Positions 1 to 8,264 of a DNA stretch of 64,000 nt are shown one piece after another. The translations under genes and the position numbers were made by a program. The notes under the pieces are model-generated. The model had not been told where the DNA came from. It made no database searches and was given only the letters and a program-made list of their open reading frames with translations. Numbering within the stretch: the stretch's first letter is position 1; every line of letters begins with the position of its first letter. The stretch spans positions 124,001 through 188,000 of the forward strand of contig CABJAM010000001.1 of the NCBI GenBank assembly GCA_902363555.1, given 5' to 3'. Source of the DNA: Lachnospiraceae bacterium. Lineage in GTDB: Bacteria; Bacillota; Clostridia; Lachnospirales; Lachnospiraceae.

Positions 1-2
1 AT

Positions 3-755
3 ATGCTTATTAAAAATCTGACAAAGAAATACGACGAAAAGACGGTGGTGGATGACGTCAGCTTTGAGATCCCCAAAGGAAAGGTACTTTCCCTCATAGG
101 GCCCAACGGGGCGGGAAAATCCACGGTCATGGGAATTATTTCCCGGCTCATATCCAGAGACGGCGGGCAGGTGGATTTTGACGGCACAGATATCGGAAAA
201 TGGAAAAGCCGGGAGCTGTCCAAGCGTCTGGCCATATTGACTCAGACCAACAACATCCAAATGAAGCTTACGGTCCGGGAGCTTGTCACCTTCGGCCGTT
301 TCCCATATAGCGGAAATCATATCAACGCACAGGATCAGGAGATTATTGACAGAGCCATTGCCTATATGGAGCTGCAGGCGTTCGAGGACCGGTTCATAGA
401 CGAATTGTCCGGCGGACAGCGGCAGCGGGCCTACATTGCCATGGTTATTGCTCAGGACACGGAGTATATCCTACTGGATGAGCCGACCAATAATCTGGAT
501 ATTTATCATGCTACCAACATGATGAAAATTGTCCGGCGCTTATGTGATGAGCTTGGCAAGACAATTATTTTAGTGCTGCATGAAATTAATTATGCGGCCT
601 TCTATTCCGATTATATCTGCGCCTTTGTAGATGGAAAGATTGCAAGGTTCGGAACCGTGGCGGAGGTGATGACTAAAGAAAATTTATCTCAGATTTATAA
701 GGTGGATTTTGAAATCCGGGAAATCGAAGGAAAACCGTTATCTATTTATTATTAG
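3..755 (+). CDS. Iron-siderophore ABC transporter ATP-binding protein
   Basis: This is the cytoplasmic ATPase of a binding-protein-dependent importer of the FecE/FepC/YclP type. The 250-residue chain has a Walker A motif (GPNGAGKST, about residues 33-41), the ABC signature LSGGQRQR near 135, Walker B ILLDEP with the D-loop NNLD near 155-165, and a switch histidine in LVLHE near 195. The length is normal for the family. The start codon lies at the very edge of the window, so its ribosome binding site and the expected upstream permease genes are not visible. The next gene, 81 bases on, is the matching substrate-binding lipoprotein, which supports siderophore import rather than another substrate. 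The family is certain; the exact siderophore cannot be told. Confidence 0.9.
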   Translation: MLIKNLTKKYDEKTVVDDVSFEIPKGKVLSLIGPNGAGKSTVMGIISRLISRDGGQVDFDGTDIGKWKSRELSKRLAILTQTNNIQMKLTVRELVTFGRFPYSGNHINAQDQEIIDRAIAYMELQAFEDRFIDELSGGQRQRAYIAMVIAQDTEYILLDEPTNNLDIYHATNMMKIVRRLCDELGKTIILVLHEINYAAFYSDYICAFVDGKIARFGTVAEVMTKENLSQIYKVDFEIREIEGKPLSIYY

Positions 756-836
756 CCAGGAGCGCGTTTGAAAATCACTTTCGCTATCTGCACGCTCTAT
801 GCTGGCACATCTATTTTATTAAGGAGGGTATATCCC

Positions 837-1985
837 ATGAAAAAAATTATTGCAATGATACTATCGGTACTGATGCTTCTTTCTCTGGCAGCCTGCGGCT
901 CTGGAACGAACGCAGCGGGTTCAACAAAGGGTACGGATACAACGAAGATGACGGACGCAACCGCAGAAACACAGACCGGTGAAGCGGGCGAAACACAGAC
1001 TGCCGGGCCGGAATCCAGGGAAATGCAGGCAGACAAAGCAGGAACCGCAGAATCGCAGACCGGTGAAGCTTCCACGACGGACAGCGCTGCTGGCAGCGAC
1101 GCCAAAAGCGCGCCGGAAACGGTAACCATCCAGGCGCTTGACGGCAATGGTGAGGCTGTGGACGTGGAAGTTCCCTATAATCCGCAGCGCATTGCCATTT
1201 TGGATATGGCTGTACTGGATATGCTGGACAACTGGGATTTAGGCGACCGGGTGGTAGGAATGCCGAAATCTTCACAAATCGATTATCTAATGGACTATAA
1301 CAACAATGAAGCGATTGTGAATCTGGGAACCTTAAAGGAAGTGGATATGGAAGCGCTCATGTCCTGTGAGCCGGATGTGATTTTCATCGGCGGCCGTCTC
1401 AGCAGTCAGTACGATGCTTTATCTGAAATCGCGCCGGTGGTTTATCTGAGCACAGATTACGATATAGGCCTTCTTCAAAGTGTGAAAAATAATTCCGCCG
1501 CTGTCGCCTCTTTGTTTGGCATGGAGGACATGGCGGCGGAACAGACTGCTGCCTTTGACGCGCGCGCTGCAAAGCTGGCCGAGGCTGCCAATGGAAAAAC
1601 GGCTGTGATCGGTATGGTCACCAGCGCCAACTTCAATACTCTGGGCGATGGCAGCCGCTGCTCTCTGATCGGAGGCGAGATTGGTTTCACGAATCTGGCC
1701 AATGACGTGGATTCCACTCATGGCAATGAATCGTCCTTTGAGCTGCTTGTGAGCCTGAACCCGGATTATATATTTGTGCTGGACCGGGATTCCGCCATCA
1801 ATACCGAGGGCGCACAGTTGGCTCAGGAGATTATGGAAAATGAGCTTGTTCAGAAAACCGACGCTTATAAAAATGGAAACATCGTTTACCTGACACCGAC
1901 CGTGTGGTATTTATGCGAGGGCGGAATTACCGCCACTGATGTGATGCTTCAGGATCTGGAGGCGGGGATACTTGGACAGGAGTAG
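837..1985 (+). CDS. Siderophore ABC transporter substrate-binding lipoprotein (YclQ/CeuE type)
   Basis: Extracellular lipoprotein that captures a ferric siderophore and delivers it to the importer whose ATPase lies just upstream. The ATG at 837 is chosen because AAGGAGG sits at 821-827; an in-frame TTG at 768 would put the signal peptide 23 residues inside the protein. The signal peptide ends in the lipobox LAAC, with the lipidated cysteine near residue 20. A long linker rich in Thr, Glu, Gly and Ala follows, containing repeated ETQTGEA/ESQTGEA segments. The periplasmic-binding domain (PNPQRIAILDMAVLDML onward) resembles YclQ, FatB and CeuE. The linker repeat is also a near 26-bp DNA repeat at about 958 and 1042. 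The family is well supported; the ligand is unknown. Confidence 0.87.
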   Translation: MKKIIAMILSVLMLLSLAACGSGTNAAGSTKGTDTTKMTDATAETQTGEAGETQTAGPESREMQADKAGTAESQTGEASTTDSAAGSDAKSAPETVTIQALDGNGEAVDVEVPYNPQRIAILDMAVLDMLDNWDLGDRVVGMPKSSQIDYLMDYNNNEAIVNLGTLKEVDMEALMSCEPDVIFIGGRLSSQYDALSEIAPVVYLSTDYDIGLLQSVKNNSAAVASLFGMEDMAAEQTAAFDARAAKLAEAANGKTAVIGMVTSANFNTLGDGSRCSLIGGEIGFTNLANDVDSTHGNESSFELLVSLNPDYIFVLDRDSAINTEGAQLAQEIMENELVQKTDAYKNGNIVYLTPTVWYLCEGGITATDVMLQDLEAGILGQE

Positions 1986-1997
1986 AATCATATCCCT

Positions 1998-2819
1998 TTA
2001 GTCGATATACTTGGCGCGGTAAGTAATACACAGAAAATTGAAGATAATATCGACCATATAATTATCCATAGCCGTCTCACTTCCGGGATATTCCAGAAGA
2101 TATCCGGCATATTTTTCAGCCTTTGGAGTAGCGTACGGTGCAATGATGATGGTGGGGATATTACGGATATGGATATCCTTCATCAGCATCAGATGGGTGG
2201 GGTAGTACTGGAGGATCGTGGAGCTTGTGGCAATAACAATGGAACTGGCACTCAGCTTTTGGGCATCCTGTATCTGTTCATGGATTTCGCTGAAGGCATC
2301 CACATGCTTGCCATGGAGCATCAGATCCATTTGAAACTGCTGCTTGGAATGGCCGGTGGCATATTCGCAGTAAATATGTATATCGCCTGCCTGGTGGATC
2401 GCTGCGCAGGCGGCGTCGATCACTCCGGGCTTTAACCGCAGCGGGAGCTCATGGAGCTGTGCCGTTAGGAAAGATAAGTAGCTGCCCTCCATATCGGCGG
2501 CCGACAGGGCGCCATAAGGCAGCGGCCGGTTAAATTTTTCATAGCCGTAGAGAATATTCCGGATCTCATCCTTAAACGCCCGGAACGATGAACAGTTTAT
2601 TTTCTTTAGCAGCCGGTTGATCGTAATGGTGGAACAGCAGCATATTTCGGACATTTCCTCCAATGAAGACAGAGGAACCCGATCAATGTTTTCCAGCAAA
2701 ATGGAAATAAGGTTACGATATGTATTGCCCGGCGGAAGGGAATTGTATAAGCGTATCAACTGATGAATAATAGTCATTGGCATATCTCCATAGGTTCTAT
2801 GTAAAAACTTTGGGCACAC
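1998..2819 (-). CDS. RpiR-family (HTH plus SIS) transcriptional regulator
   Basis: Predicted DNA-binding regulator that senses a phosphosugar. The first ~90 residues form the RpiR helix-turn-helix domain (LSSLEEMSEICCCSTITINR is the recognition-helix region), and residues ~120-260 look like a SIS sugar-phosphate-binding domain, although its usual glycine- and serine-rich loop is weak (ASSIVIATSSTILQY). The 273-residue length is normal. Starts at 2783 or 2777 (MPM) are also possible and would remove a non-conserved leader. It is transcribed away from the decarboxylase-like gene at 3026 across a 206-base shared intergenic region, so it is the natural candidate regulator of that gene. The ligand is not predictable. 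Confidence 0.78.
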   Translation of the reverse strand: MCPKFLHRTYGDMPMTIIHQLIRLYNSLPPGNTYRNLISILLENIDRVPLSSLEEMSEICCCSTITINRLLKKINCSSFRAFKDEIRNILYGYEKFNRPLPYGALSAADMEGSYLSFLTAQLHELPLRLKPGVIDAACAAIHQAGDIHIYCEYATGHSKQQFQMDLMLHGKHVDAFSEIHEQIQDAQKLSASSIVIATSSTILQYYPTHLMLMKDIHIRNIPTIIIAPYATPKAEKYAGYLLEYPGSETAMDNYMVDIIFNFLCITYRAKYID

Positions 2820-3025
2820 AGGTGGATTCCATAAATTTCATTAAGGCTATTCTATCAACTTTTGATAAGTTGTGTCAAGTGGGAGAAGCTTTCTGCAATA
2901 ATGGATACACTTATATCGGCGTCATACGTCTTTGAATAAAATACAGTTATTTCCCGGCACATACTGGAAATGGTTATCGTCCGATACATTTATTATAATA
3001 GAAGTACATAAATGGAGAAGAGAGG
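2820..3025. promoter_or_regulatory. Divergent intergenic region between RpiR regulator and amidohydrolase
   Basis: The region carries a TATAAT box at 2994-2999, 27 bases before the amidohydrolase start; the -35 (around 2971) is poor. A short inverted repeat, AACTT-N5-AAGTT, lies near 2864-2878 and could be part of a regulator site. No gene is seen here. Confidence 0.4.
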
Positions 3026-4018
3026 ATGACAGACATGAAAAAGATTGGGCTGGAGGAACATTTTCATAATAATATTTTTTATGAGTATGACAAGGAGGCG
3101 TATGCGGATAATACCTTTCCGAACCTGAGCGATCCGGAGCGCTTTGAAAAAGTGCTGCGCCCTGTACTGGAAGCGCCGCTTCAGGCTCACCGTATTCCGG
3201 TCATGGATAAAAATGATATCCGTATGCATATTATTTCGCCGAATACATGTGCGATCCAGTACCTGACGGATGCCGCCAAGGCTGTGGAATGGGCGCGTGT
3301 CAGCAATGATGCAGCGGCAGCACTTGTGGCTCAGGCGCCGGATCGTCTGCGGGCTTATGCAATATTGCCAATGCAGGACCCGGTGGCCGCGGCCGTTGAG
3401 CTGCGTTTTCGCGTGGAAAAGCAGGGCTTTGTGGGAGCCTTTGTATTTGGATCTACGCTTTTTTCCTACTATGATGATTTAAAATACGATATTGTCTGGC
3501 AGACACTGGAGGCGCTGGACGTTCCGATGTATCTTCATGTGGCCAATCCGGAGGCGGATCAGATTCGTATGTATGAAGGCTGCTACGGGCTTTTGGGGAA
3601 CACATGGAATTGGGGCTGCGTGGCTGCAACTCACGCCCTGCGCCTTGTATTTAACGGCGTATTTGAACGGCATCCGGGCGCAAAGCTTATACTGGGTCAT
3701 ATGGGCGAGATGCTTCCGTATGTGTTAGGCCGTCTGGATGAAGGGTTTGAATGCCGTAGAGGTGAGAATGGACAGATGGCCAATCCACCATCGTTTTATA
3801 TTAAGCGTAATGTGTATATAGCCACAAGCGGTGCGTTCCGGCCGGAAACTTTACGATGTGCCATCGATGCCATGGGGATCGATAAAATCATGTTTGCTAC
3901 AGACTATCCTCATTTTCCTACGGAGAAGGCTGTAGCGCAGATTGAAAACAGCGGGATCAGCGCGGTGGAAAAGGAAGCTATTTATTATCGGAATGCAGAG
4001 CGGGTGTTTCATCTTTAA
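3026..4018 (+). CDS. Amidohydrolase_2 family decarboxylase (gamma-resorcylate/ACMSD type)
   Basis: A metal-dependent TIM-barrel enzyme of the amidohydrolase superfamily, in the branch that decarboxylates aromatic or muconate-type acids. The N-terminal IGLEEHFHN (residues 7-15) matches the E-x-H metal signature typical of gamma-resorcylate and 5-carboxyvanillate decarboxylases. Further ligands are visible at H171 (YLHVAN), H225 (GHMGE) and D293 (ATDYPHFP). The 330-residue length fits the family. The start is the ATG after GAGAAGAGAGG; a second ATG at 3035 is also possible. It stands alone, divergent from an RpiR regulator, with only a truncated hydrolase fragment downstream. Substrate is inferred to be an aromatic acid, but other family members are simple hydrolases. 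Confidence 0.75.
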   Translation: MTDMKKIGLEEHFHNNIFYEYDKEAYADNTFPNLSDPERFEKVLRPVLEAPLQAHRIPVMDKNDIRMHIISPNTCAIQYLTDAAKAVEWARVSNDAAAALVAQAPDRLRAYAILPMQDPVAAAVELRFRVEKQGFVGAFVFGSTLFSYYDDLKYDIVWQTLEALDVPMYLHVANPEADQIRMYEGCYGLLGNTWNWGCVAATHALRLVFNGVFERHPGAKLILGHMGEMLPYVLGRLDEGFECRRGENGQMANPPSFYIKRNVYIATSGAFRPETLRCAIDAMGIDKIMFATDYPHFPTEKAVAQIENSGISAVEKEAIYYRNAERVFHL

Positions 4019-4068
4019 ATGCTCTTATTCTGATGCTTAAGCCGCCCTGTGTCCAGCTCCATCGTGCG

Positions 4069-4332
4069 TGCATTGCCTGGCACAAATATGATGCCATTAT
4101 TATGGAGCAGACCGGCGAGTATGGTGAAAGTAAAGATGGAATGCACATGACATGGGATGCGGCTATGAAGGAAATGAGGTTCTTTGAAGATGCCGGGATT
4201 TGGATAAATGAGCCGCGTATTTACTGGACGCATATGAGTCCGCATAAAAATCCGCCCCATTCAGATATGGAGCAATTGCTTAAGGGCACGCCGATTATTC
4301 CGGCGTATGATGGGATGAAAATTGATATTTAA
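4069..4332 (+). pseudogene. 3' fragment of a metallo-beta-lactamase-fold hydrolase gene
   Basis: The reading frame ending at 4332 encodes a stretch (KYDAIIMEQ, then FFEDAGIW, WTHMSPHKNPPH and PAYDGMKIDI) that resembles the last ~80 residues of MBL-fold hydrolases, where a THxSPxxNPPH segment precedes a final AYDG strand. The domain's metal-binding N-terminal HxHxDH half is absent, and the stretch before about 4069 does not continue the fold. No convincing ribosome binding site precedes the nearest ATGs. It lies 50 bases after the decarboxylase-like gene in the same direction. I read it as the remnant of a deleted gene, not a small functional protein. Confidence 0.5.
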
Positions 4333-4650
4333 AAACGAACCGGGTTATGGCTGGCGTTCCGAAATAACTCACAGAACTCATAACCCATAATTGTGATATT
4401 ACTCGTTGCTTTACCAATTATTCCTTCAAAAAATGTGTGTGATAGGATGAAAGTTCCTTTGGAAAATGTGTAAAGTATTTAAAAGTTCCTTCGGATTTTG
4501 TGATTGATGAAAAAGCAAATATTTAGACGCCTGTCATTCCTGACAGGCGTTCTAAAATTCCGTTTAGTTGCTGTTGGTGTCCTCCAGTTGTTTCAACAGC
4601 ATAGAATTATAGTAGCACATTTCCAGACCATCAAACTGGGCGGCTGGACA
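4333..4650. other. Intergenic stretch with two hairpins
   Basis: A loose inverted repeat pairs GGGTTATG near 4341 with CATAACCC near 4379. A tight hairpin, ACGCCTGTCA-TTCC-TGACAGGCGT (4527-4550), lies downstream of the minus-strand lipoprotein gene and may be its terminator. No coding potential is convincing; the 89-codon frame at 4504 is a chance opening. Confidence 0.4.
4527..4550 (-). terminator. Possible terminator of the lipoprotein gene
   Basis: A perfect 10-bp stem with a TTCC loop. On the minus strand it is followed by a T-rich but interrupted tract, so efficiency is uncertain. It lies about 100 bases beyond the stop of the minus-strand gene at 4651. Confidence 0.4.
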
Positions 4651-5076
4651 TTAACAGTATCCATATGTAAGCAATACCCAATCGCCATCTTCCCCTTTTG
4701 CCAGAAACCACGTCCAAGTATATTCTGTGTCCGCCTCCCAAGCGCCGCCGCCATTTTTAGGCGATTGAAATGACGAATTAAATACAATGCACTCACGAAT
4801 GTTTCCGGCCTCAATGTTTTCGTCCTCTGCGAGCGATCTGCAATACTCAATGTTATCTTTGCACACCTCATCTCCGGCATATTGTAAAGAATAAAGCGTA
4901 CAGCCATCAAATTCTGCAAATGTCGCTTTAATGACCGATATGGCGTCATCCATATCCTGATTTGAATATATCTTTGAATCCCCATAATCAATAGAGACCT
5001 CTGAGACCTGTCTGTCACATGAGCACAGAGCGATTATAAGTACCAAAGCCAAATAGACGATCATAGATTTCCTCAT
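4651..5076 (-). CDS. Small secreted lipoprotein of unknown function
   Basis: A 141-residue predicted lipoprotein: short charged N-terminus MRKS, hydrophobic core, and lipobox LCSC with the lipidated Cys near residue 19. The mature part (SNQDMDDAISVIKATF, then SFQSPKNGGGAWEAD and TWFLAKGEDGDWVLLTYGY) resembles a family common in clostridial genomes, but I know no function for it. The ATG at 5076 is chosen because AAAGGGG precedes it; an in-frame upstream start (5121) would bury the signal peptide. The GNAT gene upstream is in the same direction 54 bases away and could share its transcript. Confidence 0.65.
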   Translation of the reverse strand: MRKSMIVYLALVLIIALCSCDRQVSEVSIDYGDSKIYSNQDMDDAISVIKATFAEFDGCTLYSLQYAGDEVCKDNIEYCRSLAEDENIEAGNIRECIVFNSSFQSPKNGGGAWEADTEYTWTWFLAKGEDGDWVLLTYGYC

Positions 5077-5130
5077 TATAGATACCCCTTTCTGATCCTG
5101 CCTTTCCCACCCGGCGTTCATAATGAATTA

Positions 5131-5643
5131 TTATGGACAAAGAGCTGCTTCAAACCCATATTCATGTAAAATGAGATCATCATCAATGACTTCATCATAA
5201 ACACCATTTACCCTTGTAAAACCATTCTTAATATATAGTTGAATGGCAGGCTCATTTATATCTACTGCAAACAGTCTCAAATACTCAGCACCTAAGCTTT
5301 TTGCGGTTTCTTTTGCCTTTTCGAGCATATAGCTTCCGATGCCCATTCGTGAATAATTTATATTTACGCCCAAACGGTCTAAATATAAAGCTTTGTGTTT
5401 ATTACTTTGCCATTCTACGGATTTTTCGCCGGAGTTTGTCTCGACTAAAACAAATGCGGAAACGATCACATCCTTATCGAGCAGGACATAAAGGCGGTGA
5501 TTTTTAATATCTTCAGCGAAAAACTCACAAGGATAGATATCATCCCAAATTGGAATCTGATTGTTATTCATGTTCTGGATGATATCTTTGTAGGTCGTTT
5601 TAAGTTGCTGTAAATCCTGCATAGCAGCTAGCCTGAAATGCAT
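5131..5643 (-). CDS. GNAT-family N-acetyltransferase
   Basis: A 170-residue acetyltransferase that would transfer acetyl from acetyl-CoA to an unknown amine. The GNAT motif A is seen as NYSRMGIGSYMLEKAKE (the R/QxxGxG/A acetyl-CoA loop), followed by GAEYLRLFAVDINEPAIQLYIKNGF, the usual C-terminal alpha/beta with Asn and Tyr. The ATG at 5643 is preferred because GAGGTGG immediately precedes it; the GTG at 5652 falls inside that ribosome binding site. No neighbour indicates a substrate. Confidence 0.82.
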   Translation of the reverse strand: MHFRLAAMQDLQQLKTTYKDIIQNMNNNQIPIWDDIYPCEFFAEDIKNHRLYVLLDKDVIVSAFVLVETNSGEKSVEWQSNKHKALYLDRLGVNINYSRMGIGSYMLEKAKETAKSLGAEYLRLFAVDINEPAIQLYIKNGFTRVNGVYDEVIDDDLILHEYGFEAALCP

Positions 5644-5993
5644 TCGATCCACCTCACAGATTTTATTTTATACCATCAAATTACAACTATGTTGACACCA
5701 TGGCGCTTTGGCGGCTTCTGATACTGTAATCTTACCAGATAAAATGTCAGGTGTATAGATATATAAAGAGGAAAAAATGGCTGGATTTTCAGAATTATGT
5801 TGGCTCATCGGTAGACGTTGAGTGCTCTAAATCTTGGGAAAAATAAATGTATTAAGTTAAGGCTATAAAAGAGCGCTCACACAATTCATTAAATTCCTGC
5901 CTGCTTGGATATATTCCATCCAAGGTAACAAAAATTTAATGCTTTGCATGAACGCTCTTTTTCAAAACCAGGCCATTCCAGCCGCTCCTATAT
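5644..5993. other. Intergenic stretch containing a long nested hairpin
   Basis: No gene is seen. The notable content is a symmetric imperfect palindrome at 5867-5961, downstream of the minus-strand URO-D-family gene (see the repeat entry). The remainder is AT-rich and may hold the promoter of the GNAT gene. Confidence 0.5.
5867..5961 (-). repeat. 95-base symmetric imperfect palindrome
   Basis: Three nested perfect stems share one centre (about 5914): AAAAGAGCG with CGCTCTTTT (5867-5875/5953-5961), CATTAAATT with AATTTAATG (5887-5895/5933-5941), and CTTGGAT with ATCCAAG (5904-5910/5918-5924). The internal loops are symmetric, 11+11 and 8+8 bases. On the minus strand it ends in a T-run, so it could act as the terminator of the ten-gene cluster. 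It could also be a small palindromic mobile element. Confidence 0.55.
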
Positions 5994-7073
5994 TTATCCA
6001 AGCAACGCCCGGATGTTTTCCTCCGGCGTATCAAACGCCACCGGGCAGCCATTGGACAAAATAAAATGTCCTTTGTCACACAATTTACGCTGCCGTTTTG
6101 CCTCTCGCCGCACCGTCTGTGCATCGGATTTCTGCAATAGATCGACGCTGTCCACATTGCCAAACAGGGTCATGGACTGCTCTAACTGCGTATAGATGTA
6201 GCCAATATCCAGCCGAAAATTCTTTTTACTTTCCTCCACCATAAGGCCCCGGGCGCCCAGCTCCTTTATGTATTTGATGCGCGGGCATATATCCCCGAGG
6301 AAGTAGACGATGGGGATCAGGCCCAAGCGTTCAACCTCACGGTAGAAGTGCTGCTGTGCAGGAAATATAATACTTTTATATAAATCCTCGCTGATCAGGT
6401 CATTGGAGCAGTAGGTTTCCGAGCCAATATAGGCATCTGCGCCACATTCCTTTAAAATACGAATCCGGCCAAGCAGAGCGTCATACATTTCGTAGACGAG
6501 ATATTCCATCATCTCCGGATTTTCGATCAGTGCGATCATGCCTTCCTCAAAGCCCATGACGCCGGATGGGTCCAGTATCTCGCAGATGGGATTGCCCTCG
6601 TTCAATGACAAAAAGACGGCATTTCCATAATGCTCTCTTAAAAGGCGCACATGTTCAAATTCCCGGCGGGCTCCGGCTGTGTCGGAATAACGGAATTGGA
6701 TAAAACGGTCGATCGCTTCCCTGGAATCCATGCTGCGCACGCTGCAAAGCAGCGCTTCTTTTTGGGCAGCATCCACGATATCCGTCAGGCATTCGCTGTC
6801 CTGGGTAATGTCTGGCGCTGCATAAGAGGAAGTAAGTGCTTTCCGGCTGCCCGCTGTGAGATGAAAGGTATCCGGTTTAAAATCCTCATAAAACCGCTGG
6901 TCAACCGCCATCAGCTCCCGGCCGTTCATGCGCCATGCCTTCCCCTCGTCCTCATAACCGCGGATGATGCCGGCATGTTGAAATTTGTAAAGCCCCCACC
7001 AATGGCAGGTGGCCGGCGGCCGGTCGACACTTTTTCCGGCAAATGTATTTAATATACGTTCTCTTGCGTTCAC
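5994..7073 (-). CDS. Uroporphyrinogen decarboxylase (URO-D)-family protein
   Basis: A 359-residue TIM-barrel protein of the URO-D/MtaA/CmuA superfamily. In anaerobes these proteins are usually not heme enzymes but methyl-transferring partners of corrinoid proteins or of unknown role. The N-terminus NARERILNTFAGKSVDRPP is the classic family start. It begins at a GTG with AAGGAGG 8 bases upstream and follows the enolase-superfamily gene by 11 bases, so it is the last gene of the minus-strand cluster. No corrinoid protein or heme-pathway gene is nearby, so heme synthesis is unlikely. Its part in a sugar-oxidation operon is unclear; it may process a methylated substrate, but this is inference only. 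Confidence 0.8.
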   Translation of the reverse strand: MNARERILNTFAGKSVDRPPATCHWWGLYKFQHAGIIRGYEDEGKAWRMNGRELMAVDQRFYEDFKPDTFHLTAGSRKALTSSYAAPDITQDSECLTDIVDAAQKEALLCSVRSMDSREAIDRFIQFRYSDTAGARREFEHVRLLREHYGNAVFLSLNEGNPICEILDPSGVMGFEEGMIALIENPEMMEYLVYEMYDALLGRIRILKECGADAYIGSETYCSNDLISEDLYKSIIFPAQQHFYREVERLGLIPIVYFLGDICPRIKYIKELGARGLMVEESKKNFRLDIGYIYTQLEQSMTLFGNVDSVDLLQKSDAQTVRREAKRQRKLCDKGHFILSNGCPVAFDTPEENIRALLG

Positions 7074-7084
7074 GGCCAGCCTCC

Positions 7085-8206
7085 TTATTTCACACGGTAG
7101 TATTCAAAAACATCCCAATCCAAATCAATACCAAGTCCGGGCTTTTGGGAAATCTCCACGAAGCCTTCGTTATCTACTGCAAAAACAGGATTGGTCAGCG
7201 TTTGCCGCAGCGGCGTATCCTGTTCGCAAAATTCCAGATACCATGCATCGGGCAATGCTGCGATGTACTGCAAGGTGGCGGCCATAAGAATATTTGTTTT
7301 GAATGCATGGGGAACAATGGTCACCTTGTGCATCCGGGCCATGTCGGTGAGCTTTCTGGCAACAGTCAGGCCGCCGCAGCGGCTCAGGTCCGGCTGCACC
7401 ACGTCCACGCAGCCCCGGCTTAAAAGCTCGTCAAATTCATAGAGGGTGCCCACCTCCTCGCCGCCGGATATGTGAACATTGACCCGGTCTCTTAAATATT
7501 TGTAGCTTTCCAGATCGTCCGGGCCGAAGGGCTCCTCGATCCAGAAAACATCTTCTTTCTCAAACTCCCTCGCCGTGCTCACAGCCATTTTTACATCCTT
7601 CCACAGCATACCGATATCTGTGAGCAGGATCTTGTCATCGCCCAATGCTTTTCTGGCCCAGCGCACAAGCTGCACATCCTTTTTATAATCCTGGCCAAAT
7701 GCGCCCCAGCCAAACTTTAAGCCCTGGTAGCCCTTGACCATATGGCGGTCCACAAGCGCCTGGATATCCGCTTCATTGTCCGGCATTAATATGCTGCAAT
7801 ACGCCTTGATTTTTGTGCGGAAGGTGCCGCCCAGAAGCTTGCTGACCGGAAGTCCGGTCTTTTTGCCAATGGCGTCCCATATGGCCATATCGATACCGCT
7901 CATGGCATGGATGGCCACGCTGCGCCGGCCGTAATAAATACTCTTTTCGTACATTTTGAGCCATATTTTCTCCACATCAAAGGCATCCTCGCCCACGATA
8001 ATGTCTCTCAGACCGATACAGGCCATATGGGAAGCCGGAGATTCGATGATCGCTTTGACAACATAAGGATTTGAATCCACCTCACCAATGCCGGTGATGC
8101 CTTCATCGGTATGGACCAGGATCACCACAGTGTCCTGGCTCCCATCACCGATCAGCTCTATGGAAGGCTGTTTTAAAATGACAGCTTCAACATCAGTTAT
8201 AATCAT
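7085..8206 (-). CDS. Enolase-superfamily enzyme (mandelate racemase/muconate lactonizing type), probable sugar-acid dehydratase
   Basis: A 373-residue enzyme with the N-terminal capping domain (residues 1-~125) and an alpha/beta barrel. Catalytic-site residues are visible: K164 (GLKFGWG), metal ligands D197 (LTDIG), E224 (WIEEP) and E250 (SGGEE), and a D273/H300 pair (QPDLSRCGG, VPHAF), the His-Asp dyad typical of acid-sugar dehydratases and mandelate racemase. It would abstract the proton next to a carboxylate. The ATG at 8206 has GAGGTG upstream; a longer frame would overlap the preceding gene. It sits directly between a zinc dehydrogenase and a URO-D protein, in a cluster that also has an alpha-galactosidase and a DapA-type lyase. 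An aldonate (for example galactonate) dehydratase role is inferred. Confidence 0.82.
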   Translation of the reverse strand: MIITDVEAVILKQPSIELIGDGSQDTVVILVHTDEGITGIGEVDSNPYVVKAIIESPASHMACIGLRDIIVGEDAFDVEKIWLKMYEKSIYYGRRSVAIHAMSGIDMAIWDAIGKKTGLPVSKLLGGTFRTKIKAYCSILMPDNEADIQALVDRHMVKGYQGLKFGWGAFGQDYKKDVQLVRWARKALGDDKILLTDIGMLWKDVKMAVSTAREFEKEDVFWIEEPFGPDDLESYKYLRDRVNVHISGGEEVGTLYEFDELLSRGCVDVVQPDLSRCGGLTVARKLTDMARMHKVTIVPHAFKTNILMAATLQYIAALPDAWYLEFCEQDTPLRQTLTNPVFAVDNEGFVEISQKPGLGIDLDWDVFEYYRVK

Positions 8207-8264
8207 TTGTTTCACCTCATAATTAGTCGTCAGGATTTTTTGGGGGAAATCGCTGTCGAAAAGC

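Noticed and set aside
5994..7073. URO-D protein as heme-pathway HemE
   Set aside because: No heme genes nearby and the sequence fits the MtaA/CmuA-like side of the family.
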